The translations under genes were made by a program, and so were the position numbers. From Pseudomonas versuta (GTDB lineage Bacteria > Pseudomonadota > Gammaproteobacteria > Pseudomonadales > Pseudomonadaceae), in assembly GCF_001294575.1 (NCBI RefSeq), contig NZ_CP012676.1, positions 3,942,001 to 4,006,000 of the forward strand: 64,000 nt of DNA. Direction: 5' to 3'. Positions 19,767-28,345 of this stretch are shown one piece after another. The notes under the pieces are model-generated. The model was not told the origin of the DNA and ran no database searches. It saw only the letters and a program-made list of their open reading frames with translations. Each line of letters begins with the position of its first letter. The stretch's first letter is position 1.

Positions 19767-20978
19767 ATGTCGCCCTGGCTAACAATTGTGGGAATAGGTG
19801 AAGACGGCTTCAGCGGTCTGGGCAAAAACGCCCGACGCGCGTTGCTCAGTGCCAGCAACGTATTCGGCGGCCCGCGCCAGCTGGACTTGCTGCCTGCCTG
19901 CATCCGCGCCGAACGCCAGGCATGGCCGAGCCCGTTCTCACTGGCGCCGGTCCTGGCGTTGCGCGGCGAACCGGTGTGCGTGCTCGCCAGCGGCGACCCC
20001 ATGTGGTTCGGTGTGGGTGCCAGCCTTGCGCGGGTCGTTGCCCGCGATGAAATGCAGGTGCTGTCGGCGCCCTCATCCTTCTCGCTGGCCGCCGCCCGAA
20101 TGGGCTGGGCCTTGCAGGATGTGCTGACGCTGTCAGTGGTGGCGCGGCCAGTCGCTGCTCTCAATGCACATTTGCACAGCGGCGCGCGCCTGCTGGTGCT
20201 GAGCAACGACGCCAGCAGCCCGGCCAGCGTGGCCGCCCTGCTACGCGAACGGGGCTTTGGCCCGAGCCGCCTGTGTGTACTGGAACACTTGGGTGGCCCG
20301 GCCGAACGCCGGGTCGCGGCCAGTGCCGATGACTGGAACGACCCGCCCGTGGCGGCGCTCAACCTGATCGCCATCGAGTGCCTGGCCGATGCCGACTGCC
20401 GCCCGCTGTCGCGAATCGGCGGGCTGCCCGACAGCGCGTTCCGCCATGACGGCCAACTGACCAAACGGGATGTGCGCGCCATCACCCTGGCCCGCCTGGC
20501 CCCCTTGCCGGGCCAGTTGTTGTGGGACGTGGGCGCCGGCAGTGGCTCGATCGGTATCGAGTGGATGCGCACTTACCCCAGCTGCCGCACCCTGGCCATC
20601 GAAGCCGATGCCGGGCGCCAGCAACTGATCGAACACAATCGCGAGGCGCTGGGTGTACCGGGCCTGCAACTGATTCGCGGCAAGGCTCCGCAAGCCCTTG
20701 AGGGGCTGGAGCGCCCGGACGCGATCTTTATCGGCGGCGGCGTGACCCGCGAAGGCGTGCTCGACACCTGCTGGCAACAGCTCAAACCCGGTGGGCGGCT
20801 GGTGGCCAATGCCGTCACCCTGCAAAGCGAAATGCTGCTGATGAACTGGCGCGAGCGCCATGGCGGCGAACTGACGCGCATTCATATCGCCCAGGCGCAA
20901 CCGCTGGGCGAATTTGACACCTGGCGTCAGGCCTTGCCCATCACCCTGCTCGACATGACCAAGCCTCTCGATGCGTGA
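19767..20978 (+). CDS. cobL: Precorrin-6Y C5,C15-methyltransferase (decarboxylating)
   Basis: Fused CbiE-CbiT enzyme that methylates precorrin-6B at C5 and C15 and removes the C12 acetate carboxyl. The N-terminal CbiE domain begins [16 protein letters not shown] and has [14 protein letters not shown]. The C-terminal CbiT domain (about residue 230 on) has the SAM loop [16 protein letters not shown] and [11 protein letters not shown]. It is 403 residues. The ATG at 19767 follows AAGAGGATC; the frame is open far upstream but without family similarity. It is divergent from cobG and overlaps cbiD by eight bases. Confidence 0.94.
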   Translation: MSPWLTIVGIGEDGFSGLGKNARRALLSASNVFGGPRQLDLLPACIRAERQAWPSPFSLAPVLALRGEPVCVLASGDPMWFGVGASLARVVARDEMQVLSAPSSFSLAAARMGWALQDVLTLSVVARPVAALNAHLHSGARLLVLSNDASSPASVAALLRERGFGPSRLCVLEHLGGPAERRVAASADDWNDPPVAALNLIAIECLADADCRPLSRIGGLPDSAFRHDGQLTKRDVRAITLARLAPLPGQLLWDVGAGSGSIGIEWMRTYPSCRTLAIEADAGRQQLIEHNREALGVPGLQLIRGKAPQALEGLERPDAIFIGGGVTREGVLDTCWQQLKPGGRLVANAVTLQSEMLLMNWRERHGGELTRIHIAQAQPLGEFDTWRQALPITLLDMTKPLDA

Positions 20979-22068
20979 CGAAACCGCCGAACAACCCGCA
21001 CCGCTGCGCAGCGGCCTGACCACCGGCAGCTGCGCCACAGCCACCAGCCTGGCTGCGGCGCGCCTGCTGCTCAGTGGCGTCAGCAATGACGCCGTCGCCA
21101 TCACCTTGCCCAAAGGCAAGGTCGTCACCATGCGCCTGGAGTTTTGCCGCCTGAGCGAACAGGGTGCCGAAGCCGGCACCATCAAGGACGCCGGGGATGA
21201 CCCGGACGTGACCCACGGCGCGCTGCTTTACTCGCAGGTGAGTCTCAGGCCGCAACCGGGTATCGGTTTTGTTGCAGGCCAGGGGGTGGGGACCGTGACC
21301 CGACCGGGGCTGGTGCTGGCCGTGGGGGAACCCGCGATCAACCCGGTGCCACGCAAAATGATCACCGATCACCTGCTGCTGCTGGCAGCCGAGCTGGGCT
21401 ACCACGGCGGCTTTACCGTCACCGTCAACGTGCAGGACGGCGCGGCCCTGGCCTTGAAAACCATGAACCCGCGGCTGGGCATTCTGGGTGGCCTGTCGAT
21501 ATTGGGCACCAGCGGTATCGTCCGCCCGTTCTCCTGCGCGGCTTACATTGCCTCGATCCACCAGGGCATCGACGTGGCAAAGACCAACGGCTACCTGCAC
21601 ATCGCAGCCTGCACCGGCAATGCCAGTGAAGACACCATGCGCCGGGTCTACAACCTGCCGGAAATCGCCCTGATCGAAATGGGCGACTTTGTCGGAGCGG
21701 TACTCAAGCACCTGCGCAAAGTACCTGTGGATAAGTTGAGCCTCTGCGGTGGCTTCGGAAAAATCAGCAAACTGGCGGCCGGGCATATGGATTTGCACAG
21801 TCGCCATTCCAGTATCGACCTGCCGCAGTTGGCCGAATGGGCCGCCGCCATCGGCGCCGACAGCGCGCTGCAAGAAGCGATTCGCCAGGCCAATACCAGC
21901 CAGCAGGCACTGGCAATGGCCAGTGCTGAGGGCATCGCCCTGGGTGATGCGGTGTGCCAGCACGCCCTGGACTTCGCCCGCAGCGTGGTGCCGGCACAGG
22001 TGCAAGTTGAAGTATTTGCCATCGACCGCCAGGGTGAAATTGTCGGTCACGCCGGAGCCTTTGAATGA
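20971..22068 (+). CDS. cbiD: Cobalt-precorrin-5B C1-methyltransferase
   Basis: Methylates C1 of the corrin ring; the anaerobic-type counterpart of CobF. The 365-residue protein starts with [22 protein letters not shown], the family's N-terminal signature, and has [16 protein letters not shown] and [18 protein letters not shown]. Its presence in an operon with aerobic-type genes is normal for Pseudomonas but biochemically mixed. It overlaps cobL at its start and cobK (ATGA) at its end. Confidence 0.94.
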   Translation: MRDETAEQPAPLRSGLTTGSCATATSLAAARLLLSGVSNDAVAITLPKGKVVTMRLEFCRLSEQGAEAGTIKDAGDDPDVTHGALLYSQVSLRPQPGIGFVAGQGVGTVTRPGLVLAVGEPAINPVPRKMITDHLLLLAAELGYHGGFTVTVNVQDGAALALKTMNPRLGILGGLSILGTSGIVRPFSCAAYIASIHQGIDVAKTNGYLHIAACTGNASEDTMRRVYNLPEIALIEMGDFVGAVLKHLRKVPVDKLSLCGGFGKISKLAAGHMDLHSRHSSIDLPQLAEWAAAIGADSALQEAIRQANTSQQALAMASAEGIALGDAVCQHALDFARSVVPAQVQVEVFAIDRQGEIVGHAGAFE

Positions 22069-22793
22069 AGCGAATCCTGTTGTTGGGCGGCGTCACTGAA
22101 GCGCTGGCCATGGCCCGTCGCCTGGGTGCGCAACACGTTTACAGCCTGGCCGGGGTCGGTCGCGTGCCCGCGGACTTGCCCTGTGAAGTGCGGGTTGGCG
22201 GTTATGGTGGCGCCGAAGGGCTGGCGCAGTACCTCCGCGAGCAGCGCATTGATGTGCTGCTCGACGCCACTCACCCCTACGCGGCACAAATCAGCCACAA
22301 CGCGGCCAGCGCTGCCGCCCTCGCCGGTATCCCGTGCTGGGCCTTGCGCCGCCAGGCCTGGCAGCCCCAGGCCGGGGATGACTGGCGTGAAGTGGCTGAC
22401 TGGGCCGAACTGGTCGAGGCGCTAAAACCGTTTCAGCGCCCGCTGTTCACCCTGGGCCGCGAGCCACTTGAGCATTTGCATGAAATCCCCGAAGGACAGT
22501 TCTGGGCTTTGCGCGCCCTGGACACTTACCCCGGCAATGCCCGTTGCGAAATGATCGGCGCCCGGGGGCCATTTGTGATCGAAGATGAGCGCACCCTGTT
22601 CGCCCAACGCCGCATCGACGTACTGATCAGCAAAAACAGCGGCAGCAGCGCCACTGAACCCAAGCTCGAAGTCGCCCGCGAACGCGGGACTCCGGTGTTG
22701 ATTCTCAAACGCCCGAAGCTGCCAGAGGTTGACCGGACATTTTTGACCAGCGATGAGGTGCTGGAGGCGCTGAAGCGGGAGAGTTATTTGTGA
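22065..22793 (+). CDS. cobK: Precorrin-6A reductase
   Basis: NADPH-dependent reduction of precorrin-6A to 6B. The 242-residue protein has the N-terminal [17 protein letters not shown], the middle motif [16 protein letters not shown] and the C-terminal [17 protein letters not shown], all typical of CobK/CbiJ. It is the last gene of the rightward cobL-cbiD-cobK unit. A REP pair follows 67 bases downstream. Confidence 0.94.
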   Translation: MKRILLLGGVTEALAMARRLGAQHVYSLAGVGRVPADLPCEVRVGGYGGAEGLAQYLREQRIDVLLDATHPYAAQISHNAASAAALAGIPCWALRRQAWQPQAGDDWREVADWAELVEALKPFQRPLFTLGREPLEHLHEIPEGQFWALRALDTYPGNARCEMIGARGPFVIEDERTLFAQRRIDVLISKNSGSSATEPKLEVARERGTPVLILKRPKLPEVDRTFLTSDEVLEALKRESYL

Positions 22794-22860
22794 ATGTGGA
22801 CCAATGCTGCGCTGAAAAACCCGCAGGATGTCTCAGCTCTTCTGCCTGGGGCAACGCCAT

Positions 22861-22950
22861 TGTGGGAGCCGGCTTGCCGGCGATTAGATCAACGCGGTGC
22901 GACTGTAAAACCGCAGCGTCTGCATCGCTGGCAAGCCAGCTCCCACAGGG
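22861..22950. repeat. REP element, family A (inverted pair)
   Basis: Arms TGTGGGAGCCGGCTTGCCGG and CTGGCAAGCCAGCTCCCACA face each other across about 40 bases. It lies in the 340-base gap between cobK and the first DUF2946 gene. The rest of that gap holds only an AT-rich promoter-like stretch (about 23060-23100). Confidence 0.88.
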
Positions 22951-23133
22951 AATGGGTAAGTTTTCAACTCCTGAACCAAGACAGTTGCTCGCACGCACTC
23001 TCCTCGATGTGCCATCGGGAGAAATCCCGTGAACTACACTGACGTGACACTTCGCCACACAGACTGTGTTTTTACTTACGCCGGTCATTCAGGCTAAATA
23101 GCCGCCCTGATCGCACCACCCATGGAATTCTTC

Positions 23134-23532
23134 ATGTCCCGACAGCGCTTTGCATTTGCCTGGATCGCCTGCTTCGCAGTGCTGTTCAACATGCTCGCCA
23201 TGTCGACGGCCGGAGCCATGGCCGGGTCAAGGCAAGACAGTGGCGAGCAGTTCATGCTGAGCAGCTTCTGCACCGCCACCGGCACCAAGATGGTCGCCGT
23301 ATCACTGGGCAAGCTTGACGCCGGCGACAGCCGCAAAGACGATCACTCGAACATGCAGCATTGCTGGTGCTGCTCGGGCTCGGCACCTCTGGTGGCATTG
23401 CCGGCGCATATCCCGAAACTGTATTTCGCCGCCATCGAACATGGCCACAGCCAAATCCCCGATCACCTCAAACGCCCCACTCCGCGCCAGCAACGGCCGA
23501 GCCTTAGCCCCCGCGCTTCCCCTCTGGCCTGA
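23134..23532 (+). CDS. DUF2946 domain protein
   Basis: A 132-residue protein of unknown biochemistry whose family is found beside copper genes. It has an N-terminal signal or membrane segment (about 5-28, IACFAVLFNMLAMS) and the Cys/His cluster HSNMQHCWCCSGSAP (about 80-94) that could bind metal. I chose the ATG at 23134 because MSRQRF is a typical start; an ATG four codons earlier is possible. It is followed after 48 bases by the PCu(A)C chaperone, so it probably acts in periplasmic copper handling. Confidence 0.8.
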   Translation: MSRQRFAFAWIACFAVLFNMLAMSTAGAMAGSRQDSGEQFMLSSFCTATGTKMVAVSLGKLDAGDSRKDDHSNMQHCWCCSGSAPLVALPAHIPKLYFAAIEHGHSQIPDHLKRPTPRQQRPSLSPRASPLA

Positions 23533-23580
23533 TTGCTCCTCGCAACCTTTTTGCGTTTTGAATCGTTCCGGAGAATTGCC

Positions 23581-24075
23581 ATGTTGAACCTGTCACTGGT
23601 CAAAAACGTCCTGATTGCGGCGGCTGTGCTGCTGCCTGCCTGTTTCGCCAACGCTCACCAATACCAGAGCGGCGCGCTGCAAATCGCTCATCCGTGGTCC
23701 CAGCAACTGCCGCCCAACGCGCCGACCGTGGCCGCGTATTTCGTGATTCAAAACACCGGCAATAGCGCCGACCGCCTGGTCAGTGTCGACACGCCGATTG
23801 CCGATAAAGCCGAACTGCATCAACACGTGATGCAGGGCGACTTGATGAAGATGCAACCGGTGGCCAGCGTCGAGGTCCCGCCCGGCGGCACCGTCACGTT
23901 CGCGCCCATGGAGTACCACGTGATGCTGGTCGGCCTCAAAGACCGCAGCCTGCTGCAGGACGGCAAACACTTCCCCATGACCCTGCACTTTGAAAAGACC
24001 GGTGCCATTGCGGTTGATGTGAACGTGCAAAAACAGGCGCCGCCCGACAGCATGGAAGCCATGCACACCCACTAA
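23581..24075 (+). CDS. Periplasmic copper chaperone PCu(A)C
   Basis: Delivers Cu(I) to respiratory oxidases or other copper sites in the periplasm. The family's copper motif is exact: His80, then ten residues to Met91, then 21 residues to His113, then x-Met115. A signal peptide occupies residues 1-25 (cleaved after ANA). It is 164 residues from the ATG at 23581, which follows CGGAGAA. It lies between two DUF2946 genes and upstream of an OprC-type receptor. Confidence 0.92.
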   Translation: MLNLSLVKNVLIAAAVLLPACFANAHQYQSGALQIAHPWSQQLPPNAPTVAAYFVIQNTGNSADRLVSVDTPIADKAELHQHVMQGDLMKMQPVASVEVPPGGTVTFAPMEYHVMLVGLKDRSLLQDGKHFPMTLHFEKTGAIAVDVNVQKQAPPDSMEAMHTH

Positions 24076-24117
24076 CGGTCACTGATCCCCGTGGGCGCCC
24101 CTCGCGCCAGGCACGCC

Positions 24118-24489
24118 ATGTCGCAAATTCGCGGCAGCTGGCTGAGCCTGTTTGCCATGCTGATGATCTTTATCGGCCCGCTGATTTCCCAAGCGGTGCC
24201 GATGGACCATCACGCCTCCATGAACATGACGATGCCGATGTCGGCCGGCATGTCGATGGAGGCTCACGGCGAGCATAAAAAACCGTCCGCCGATCACCAC
24301 GCCATTTGGGAAAAGTGCGGCTATTGCACCCTGCTGTTCAGTTGCCCGGCCCTGCCCAACGCCCCGACTCTGACCCTCCGGGCAGCGCCCCCGCACGGCC
24401 ATTATCTGGCCGCGACCACACGGCTGGGCCATGCCCGGCAACCGGTTTTCCCCGGCGCCCGCTCCCGCGCCCCGCCGGCATTCCTTTAG
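24118..24489 (+). CDS. DUF2946 domain protein, second copy
   Basis: A 123-residue protein with an N-terminal membrane segment (LSLFAMLMIFIGPLIS), a Met/His-rich stretch (about 29-60, with MDHHASMNMTMPMS) that looks metal-binding, and the DUF2946 core DHHAIWEKCGYCTLLFSCPA. The ATG at 24118 is preferred; a GTG nine codons upstream is possible. The Met/His content fits extracytoplasmic copper. It lies between the chaperone and the copper receptor in an apparent operon. Confidence 0.8.
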   Translation: MSQIRGSWLSLFAMLMIFIGPLISQAVPMDHHASMNMTMPMSAGMSMEAHGEHKKPSADHHAIWEKCGYCTLLFSCPALPNAPTLTLRAAPPHGHYLAATTRLGHARQPVFPGARSRAPPAFL

Positions 24490-24587
24490 GCACCGACACA
24501 ACAAATTCACAGGCCCGCCTGCAACTGCCGCTTTAGACGGCCGCAGGCCGCTGGCCGTGTTGTACTCGCTTGAATATTGGAATGTTT

Positions 24588-26666
24588 ATGTCGCGTTTTA
24601 CTGCTGCCTCCCGTTTGCCTCACGCCCAAAGGGTATTCCCTTTCGCCCTGAGCGCACTGTGCTGCGCCTTGTTCACGCCAATGACCATGGCCGACGAACA
24701 CACAGAGCATGCCAACGAAATCAGCCCGCTGGTGATCACGGCCATTGCCCCCAGCTCGCCACTGACGATAGTCACCAACCCCAAGGACCCGCGCCAACCG
24801 GTGCCGGCCAGTGACGGTGGCGACTACCTCAAGACCATCCCCGGCTTTGCCCTGATCCGCAACGGCGGCACCAACGGCGACCCGGTGTTGCGCGGCATGT
24901 TCGGCTCACGCCTGAACATCCTCACCAATGGCGGCATGATGCTCGGCGCCTGCCCCGGCCGCATGGATGCCCCCACGTCCTATATCTCGCCGGAAACCTA
25001 CGACAAGCTCACCGTTATCAAAGGTCCGCAAACCGTGCTCTGGGGCCCGGGAGCCTCAGCCGGCACCATTCTGTTCGAGCGTGAACCCGAGCACTTCGGT
25101 GAACTGGGCACGCGGGTCAACGCCAGCGTACTGACCGGTTCCAACGGCCGTTTCGACAAGACCGTCGACGCTGCCGCCGGCGGCCCGCTGGGCTACGTGC
25201 GGGTGATTGGCAACACCGCGCACGCCGATGACTACAAGGACGGCAACGGCGACACCGTGCCGTCGCGCTACGACAAATGGAACGGCGATGTCGCCCTGGG
25301 CTGGACCCCGGACCCGGACACCCTGCTGGAGCTCACTGCGGGCAAGGGCGATGGCGAAGCCCGCTCTGCCGGGCGTGGCATGGACGGCAGCCAGTACAAG
25401 CGCGAGAGCCTGGGCCTGCGCTTCGAGAAAGCAAATATCGGCGATGTTCTCGACAAGATCGAAGCACAGGTCTACTACAACTATGCCGATCACGTCATGG
25501 ACAACTACAGCCTGCGCACTCCGTCGGGCACCGGCATGATGAGCGGGCCGATGGCCTCCAACGTCGACCGGCGCACCCTCGGCGCACGGATCAAGGCCAC
25601 CTGGCACTGGGCCGACTACCAGTTGATCAGCGGGATCGACGCGCAGACCAACGAACACCGCAAACGCTCCGGCATGGGCATCGATACGTATAAGGATCAG
25701 AACTGGAGCAAAGACGCCGACTTCCACAACTACGGTGTCTTCAGCGAACTGACCTGGTACGCCGCCGAGCGTGACCGGGTGATTACCGGAGCCCGTCTGG
25801 ACCGTGCTTCGGCCAAGGATTACCGCGCCCGGATCGGCTCCGGGATGATGACCAGCCCCAACCCGACCCTGGACAAAACCCGCGCCGATACCCTGCCCAG
25901 CGGCTTTGTGCGTTATGAGCATGAGCTGGCCGACAGCCCGACCACGCTGTATGCCGGTCTGGGGCACGCCGAACGCTTCCCGGATTACTGGGAGCTGTTC
26001 TCTCCGACCTCGGGCCCTGCCGGTTCAGTCAACGCTTTCGATGCAATCAAGCCGGAAAAAACCACTCAGCTCGACATGGGCCTGCAATACAAAACCCGGG
26101 ACCTCGACGCCTGGGTCTCGGCCTACGCAGGTGTGATTCACGACTACATCCTGTTCGACTACGCCCGGGGCTCGTCCCAGGCACAAAACATCAACGCCCG
26201 GATCATGGGCGGCGAACTGGGCGCGGCGTATCAGCTGACTTCCAACTGGAAAGCCGACGCCACCCTCGCCTACGCCTGGGGCAAGAACACCACGGACGGC
26301 AAGGCACTGCCGCAAATGCCACCGCTGGACACCCGCCTGGGCCTCACTTACAGCCAGGACGACTGGAGTGCCGGGGCCTTGTGGCGGCTGGTCGCGCCAC
26401 AAGACCGCATCGACCGCAACGCAGGCAACGTGGTCGGCAAGGACTTCGACAAGAGCGCCGGTTTTGGTGTGTTCTCGTTGAACGGCGCGTACCGCATCAA
26501 CAAAAACCTCAAGGTCAGTGCCGGGGTCGACAACCTGCTGGACAAAAACTACAGCGAGCACCTGAACATGGCGGGCAACGCCGGTTACGGCTACCCGGCG
26601 AACGACCCGACCCCGATCAACGAACCGGGCCGCACGTTGTGGACCAAGGTTGATGTGAGCTTCTGA
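24588..26666 (+). CDS. oprC: TonB-dependent copper receptor (OprC/NosA type)
   Basis: Outer-membrane receptor that takes up copper with energy from TonB. It has a signal peptide, a plug with YLKTIPGFALIRNGG and the hallmark GACPGRMDAPTSYISPE, and a barrel ending in Phe. The copper ligands described for OprC are present as Cys122-x3-Met126 and His302-x-Met304. Alternative starts (TTG 24570, ATG 24582) would add only two to six residues. It follows the DUF2946/PCu(A)C genes and precedes a PepSY membrane protein. Confidence 0.92.
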   Translation: MSRFTAASRLPHAQRVFPFALSALCCALFTPMTMADEHTEHANEISPLVITAIAPSSPLTIVTNPKDPRQPVPASDGGDYLKTIPGFALIRNGGTNGDPVLRGMFGSRLNILTNGGMMLGACPGRMDAPTSYISPETYDKLTVIKGPQTVLWGPGASAGTILFEREPEHFGELGTRVNASVLTGSNGRFDKTVDAAAGGPLGYVRVIGNTAHADDYKDGNGDTVPSRYDKWNGDVALGWTPDPDTLLELTAGKGDGEARSAGRGMDGSQYKRESLGLRFEKANIGDVLDKIEAQVYYNYADHVMDNYSLRTPSGTGMMSGPMASNVDRRTLGARIKATWHWADYQLISGIDAQTNEHRKRSGMGIDTYKDQNWSKDADFHNYGVFSELTWYAAERDRVITGARLDRASAKDYRARIGSGMMTSPNPTLDKTRADTLPSGFVRYEHELADSPTTLYAGLGHAERFPDYWELFSPTSGPAGSVNAFDAIKPEKTTQLDMGLQYKTRDLDAWVSAYAGVIHDYILFDYARGSSQAQNINARIMGGELGAAYQLTSNWKADATLAYAWGKNTTDGKALPQMPPLDTRLGLTYSQDDWSAGALWRLVAPQDRIDRNAGNVVGKDFDKSAGFGVFSLNGAYRINKNLKVSAGVDNLLDKNYSEHLNMAGNAGYGYPANDPTPINEPGRTLWTKVDVSF

Positions 26667-26679
26667 CAACAGATTGCTC

Positions 26680-26769
26680 TGTAGGAGCTGGCTTGCCAGC
26701 GATGAACGCGACTCGGTATTTCTGGAAAACCGAGGTGATGCCATCGCTGGCAAGCCAGCTCCCACAGGG
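26680..26769. repeat. REP element, family A (inverted pair)
   Basis: Arms GTAGGAGCTGGCTTGCCAGC and CTGGCAAGCCAGCTCCCACA lie between the oprC stop and the PepSY gene, inside the presumed operon. The left arm begins TGTAGGAG instead of TGTGGGAG. Confidence 0.88.
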
Positions 26770-26803
26770 TTCAAAGACCAATTACCTTGCGGAGCCGCTC
26801 CTG

Positions 26804-28180
26804 ATGAGCCGACCAACCCCCTCTTTCTACAACCTGGCCTGGCGCTGGCATTTTTATGCCGGGCTGTTTGTCGCCCCCTTCATGATTCTGCTGGCATTGA
26901 CCGGGATCATTTACCTGTTCAAGCCCCAGCTCGATCCCTTGATGTATGACCACCTGCTCAATGTCACCCCGGGCCATCACCGCCTCAGTGCCGATGAGCA
27001 ACTGCAACGCGTGCGCCTCGACTATCCACAGGGCCATGTCAGCCAGTACCTGCCCCCGGTCAACCCTGAGCGCAGCGCTCAATGGGTGGTCAGCCATGAC
27101 GGGCGCGAGCTCAACGTGTTTATCAACCCCTACAGCGGCGAAGTGCTGGGCGAGCAGGATGCCAGGTTCAATCTGCAAGCCGTGGCCCGGGCGCTGCACG
27201 GGGAATTGATGATCGGCACTGTCGGAGATCGGCTGGTCGAACTCGCCGCCGGCTGGGGCGTGGTGCTGGTGGTTTCCGGCCTGTACCTGTGGTGGCCGCG
27301 CGGGCAATCCGCCGCCGGGATTTTATGGCCACGCCTGAGCCGTCGCGGCCGCGTGCTGTGGCGCGACCTGCATGCTGTCACCGGCTTCTGGGGCGCCGCC
27401 CTGTTGCTGTTCATGCTGCTCAGCGGCATGACCTGGACCGGTTTCTGGGGCAAGCAATACGCCGATCTGTGGAACCGCTTCCCGGTGGCAATGTGGAATA
27501 ACGTCCCGCAGTCAGACATCGAGGCACGCAGCCTCAACACGCCAACCCGTCAAACCGTGCCCTGGGCGCTGGAAAACACCCCGCTGCCGGTCTCCGGTGC
27601 CCACGCTGAACACATGGCCCATGCCGCCCACGCAAGCGGCCCGGCGGCGCCCGGCATCAGCCTGCAACAGGTGGTCGACACCGCCACTGCTCGCAAGGTC
27701 GAACCCGGCTACAGCATCACCTTGCCCGCCACCGCCACCGGCGTATTCACCATCGCCGTATTCGCGGACGACCCGCGCAACGACGCCACCCTGCATGTCG
27801 ATCAATACAGCGGCCAGGTGCTGGCCGATGTGCGCTGGGAGCAATACGCCAGCCTCGCCCGCGCCACCGAAATGGGGGTGATGCTGCATGAAGGCAAACT
27901 GTTCGGCACCTTGAACCAGATTGTGATTTTGCTGGTGTGCCTGATGATCCTGCTGAGCTCGGTCAGCGGTCTGGTGATCTGGTGGAAACGCCGTCCGCAG
28001 GGCCGCCTGGGCGTCCCGCCGCTGCGCCACGACTTGCCGACCTGGAAGACCGGCGTGCTGATCATCCTGGCCCTGGCGATTGCCTTTCCGCTGGTGGGCG
28101 CCTCGCTGCTCGCGGTGTGGCTGCTGGACCGCCTGCTGATGATTTTGCGCAAAACACCGCCGCTTGAGCTTCGCTCATAA
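26804..28180 (+). CDS. PepSY-associated transmembrane protein
   Basis: A 458-residue inner-membrane protein of the PepSY/PiuB type. Membrane helices occur near the N-terminus (WHFYAGLFVAPFMILLALTG), in the middle (two around 150-220) and near the C-terminus, with large periplasmic PepSY loops between them. A Met/His-rich stretch (GAHAEHMAHAAHAS, about 264-277) may bind metal. The family is often paired with TonB receptors and thought to reduce or move metal at the inner membrane. The ATG at 26804 follows GGAGC; the upstream frame runs through a REP element and is ignored. Confidence 0.86.
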   Translation: MSRPTPSFYNLAWRWHFYAGLFVAPFMILLALTGIIYLFKPQLDPLMYDHLLNVTPGHHRLSADEQLQRVRLDYPQGHVSQYLPPVNPERSAQWVVSHDGRELNVFINPYSGEVLGEQDARFNLQAVARALHGELMIGTVGDRLVELAAGWGVVLVVSGLYLWWPRGQSAAGILWPRLSRRGRVLWRDLHAVTGFWGAALLLFMLLSGMTWTGFWGKQYADLWNRFPVAMWNNVPQSDIEARSLNTPTRQTVPWALENTPLPVSGAHAEHMAHAAHASGPAAPGISLQQVVDTATARKVEPGYSITLPATATGVFTIAVFADDPRNDATLHVDQYSGQVLADVRWEQYASLARATEMGVMLHEGKLFGTLNQIVILLVCLMILLSSVSGLVIWWKRRPQGRLGVPPLRHDLPTWKTGVLIILALAIAFPLVGASLLAVWLLDRLLMILRKTPPLELRS

Positions 28181-28222
28181 ACAACATGAAGCATCCGAGA
28201 TGCGCGATCTAGAGCCTTGGCT

Positions 28223-28240
28223 ATACTGGCATGCCAGTAT
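28223..28240. promoter_or_regulatory. Perfect 18-bp palindrome upstream of the TonB receptor
   Basis: ATACTGGCATGCCAGTAT is a perfect palindrome about 105 bp before the receptor start and 15 bp from the Zur-like site. The form resembles a dimeric repressor operator, but I cannot name the regulator. Confidence 0.5.
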
Positions 28241-28254
28241 CAGCCAGAAAACCA

Positions 28255-28271
28255 TTGTTACTGTATAACAA
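28255..28271. promoter_or_regulatory. Zur-box-like site
   Basis: TTGTTACTGTATAACAA has matching ends TTGTTA / TAACAA around a TATAAC -10-like hexamer. It differs at one position from the Zur core GTTAT-N3-ATAAC. It lies about 75 bp upstream of the TonB receptor gene. I recall that the P. aeruginosa counterparts PA2911-PA2914 respond to zinc, which supports the reading. Confidence 0.55.
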
Positions 28272-28345
28272 ATGCATTTAAGCTCCATCACCCGCCGCCA
28301 GGAGGCAGCGGGTACACCTCTTGAAATAAGCGACTCACTGCCCCG

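Noticed and set aside
26680..26803. Longer N-terminus for the PepSY membrane protein
   Set aside because: An open frame starts at 26693, but its first 37 codons are made of REP sequence. The ATG at 26804 has a good GGAGC and directly precedes the first membrane helix.
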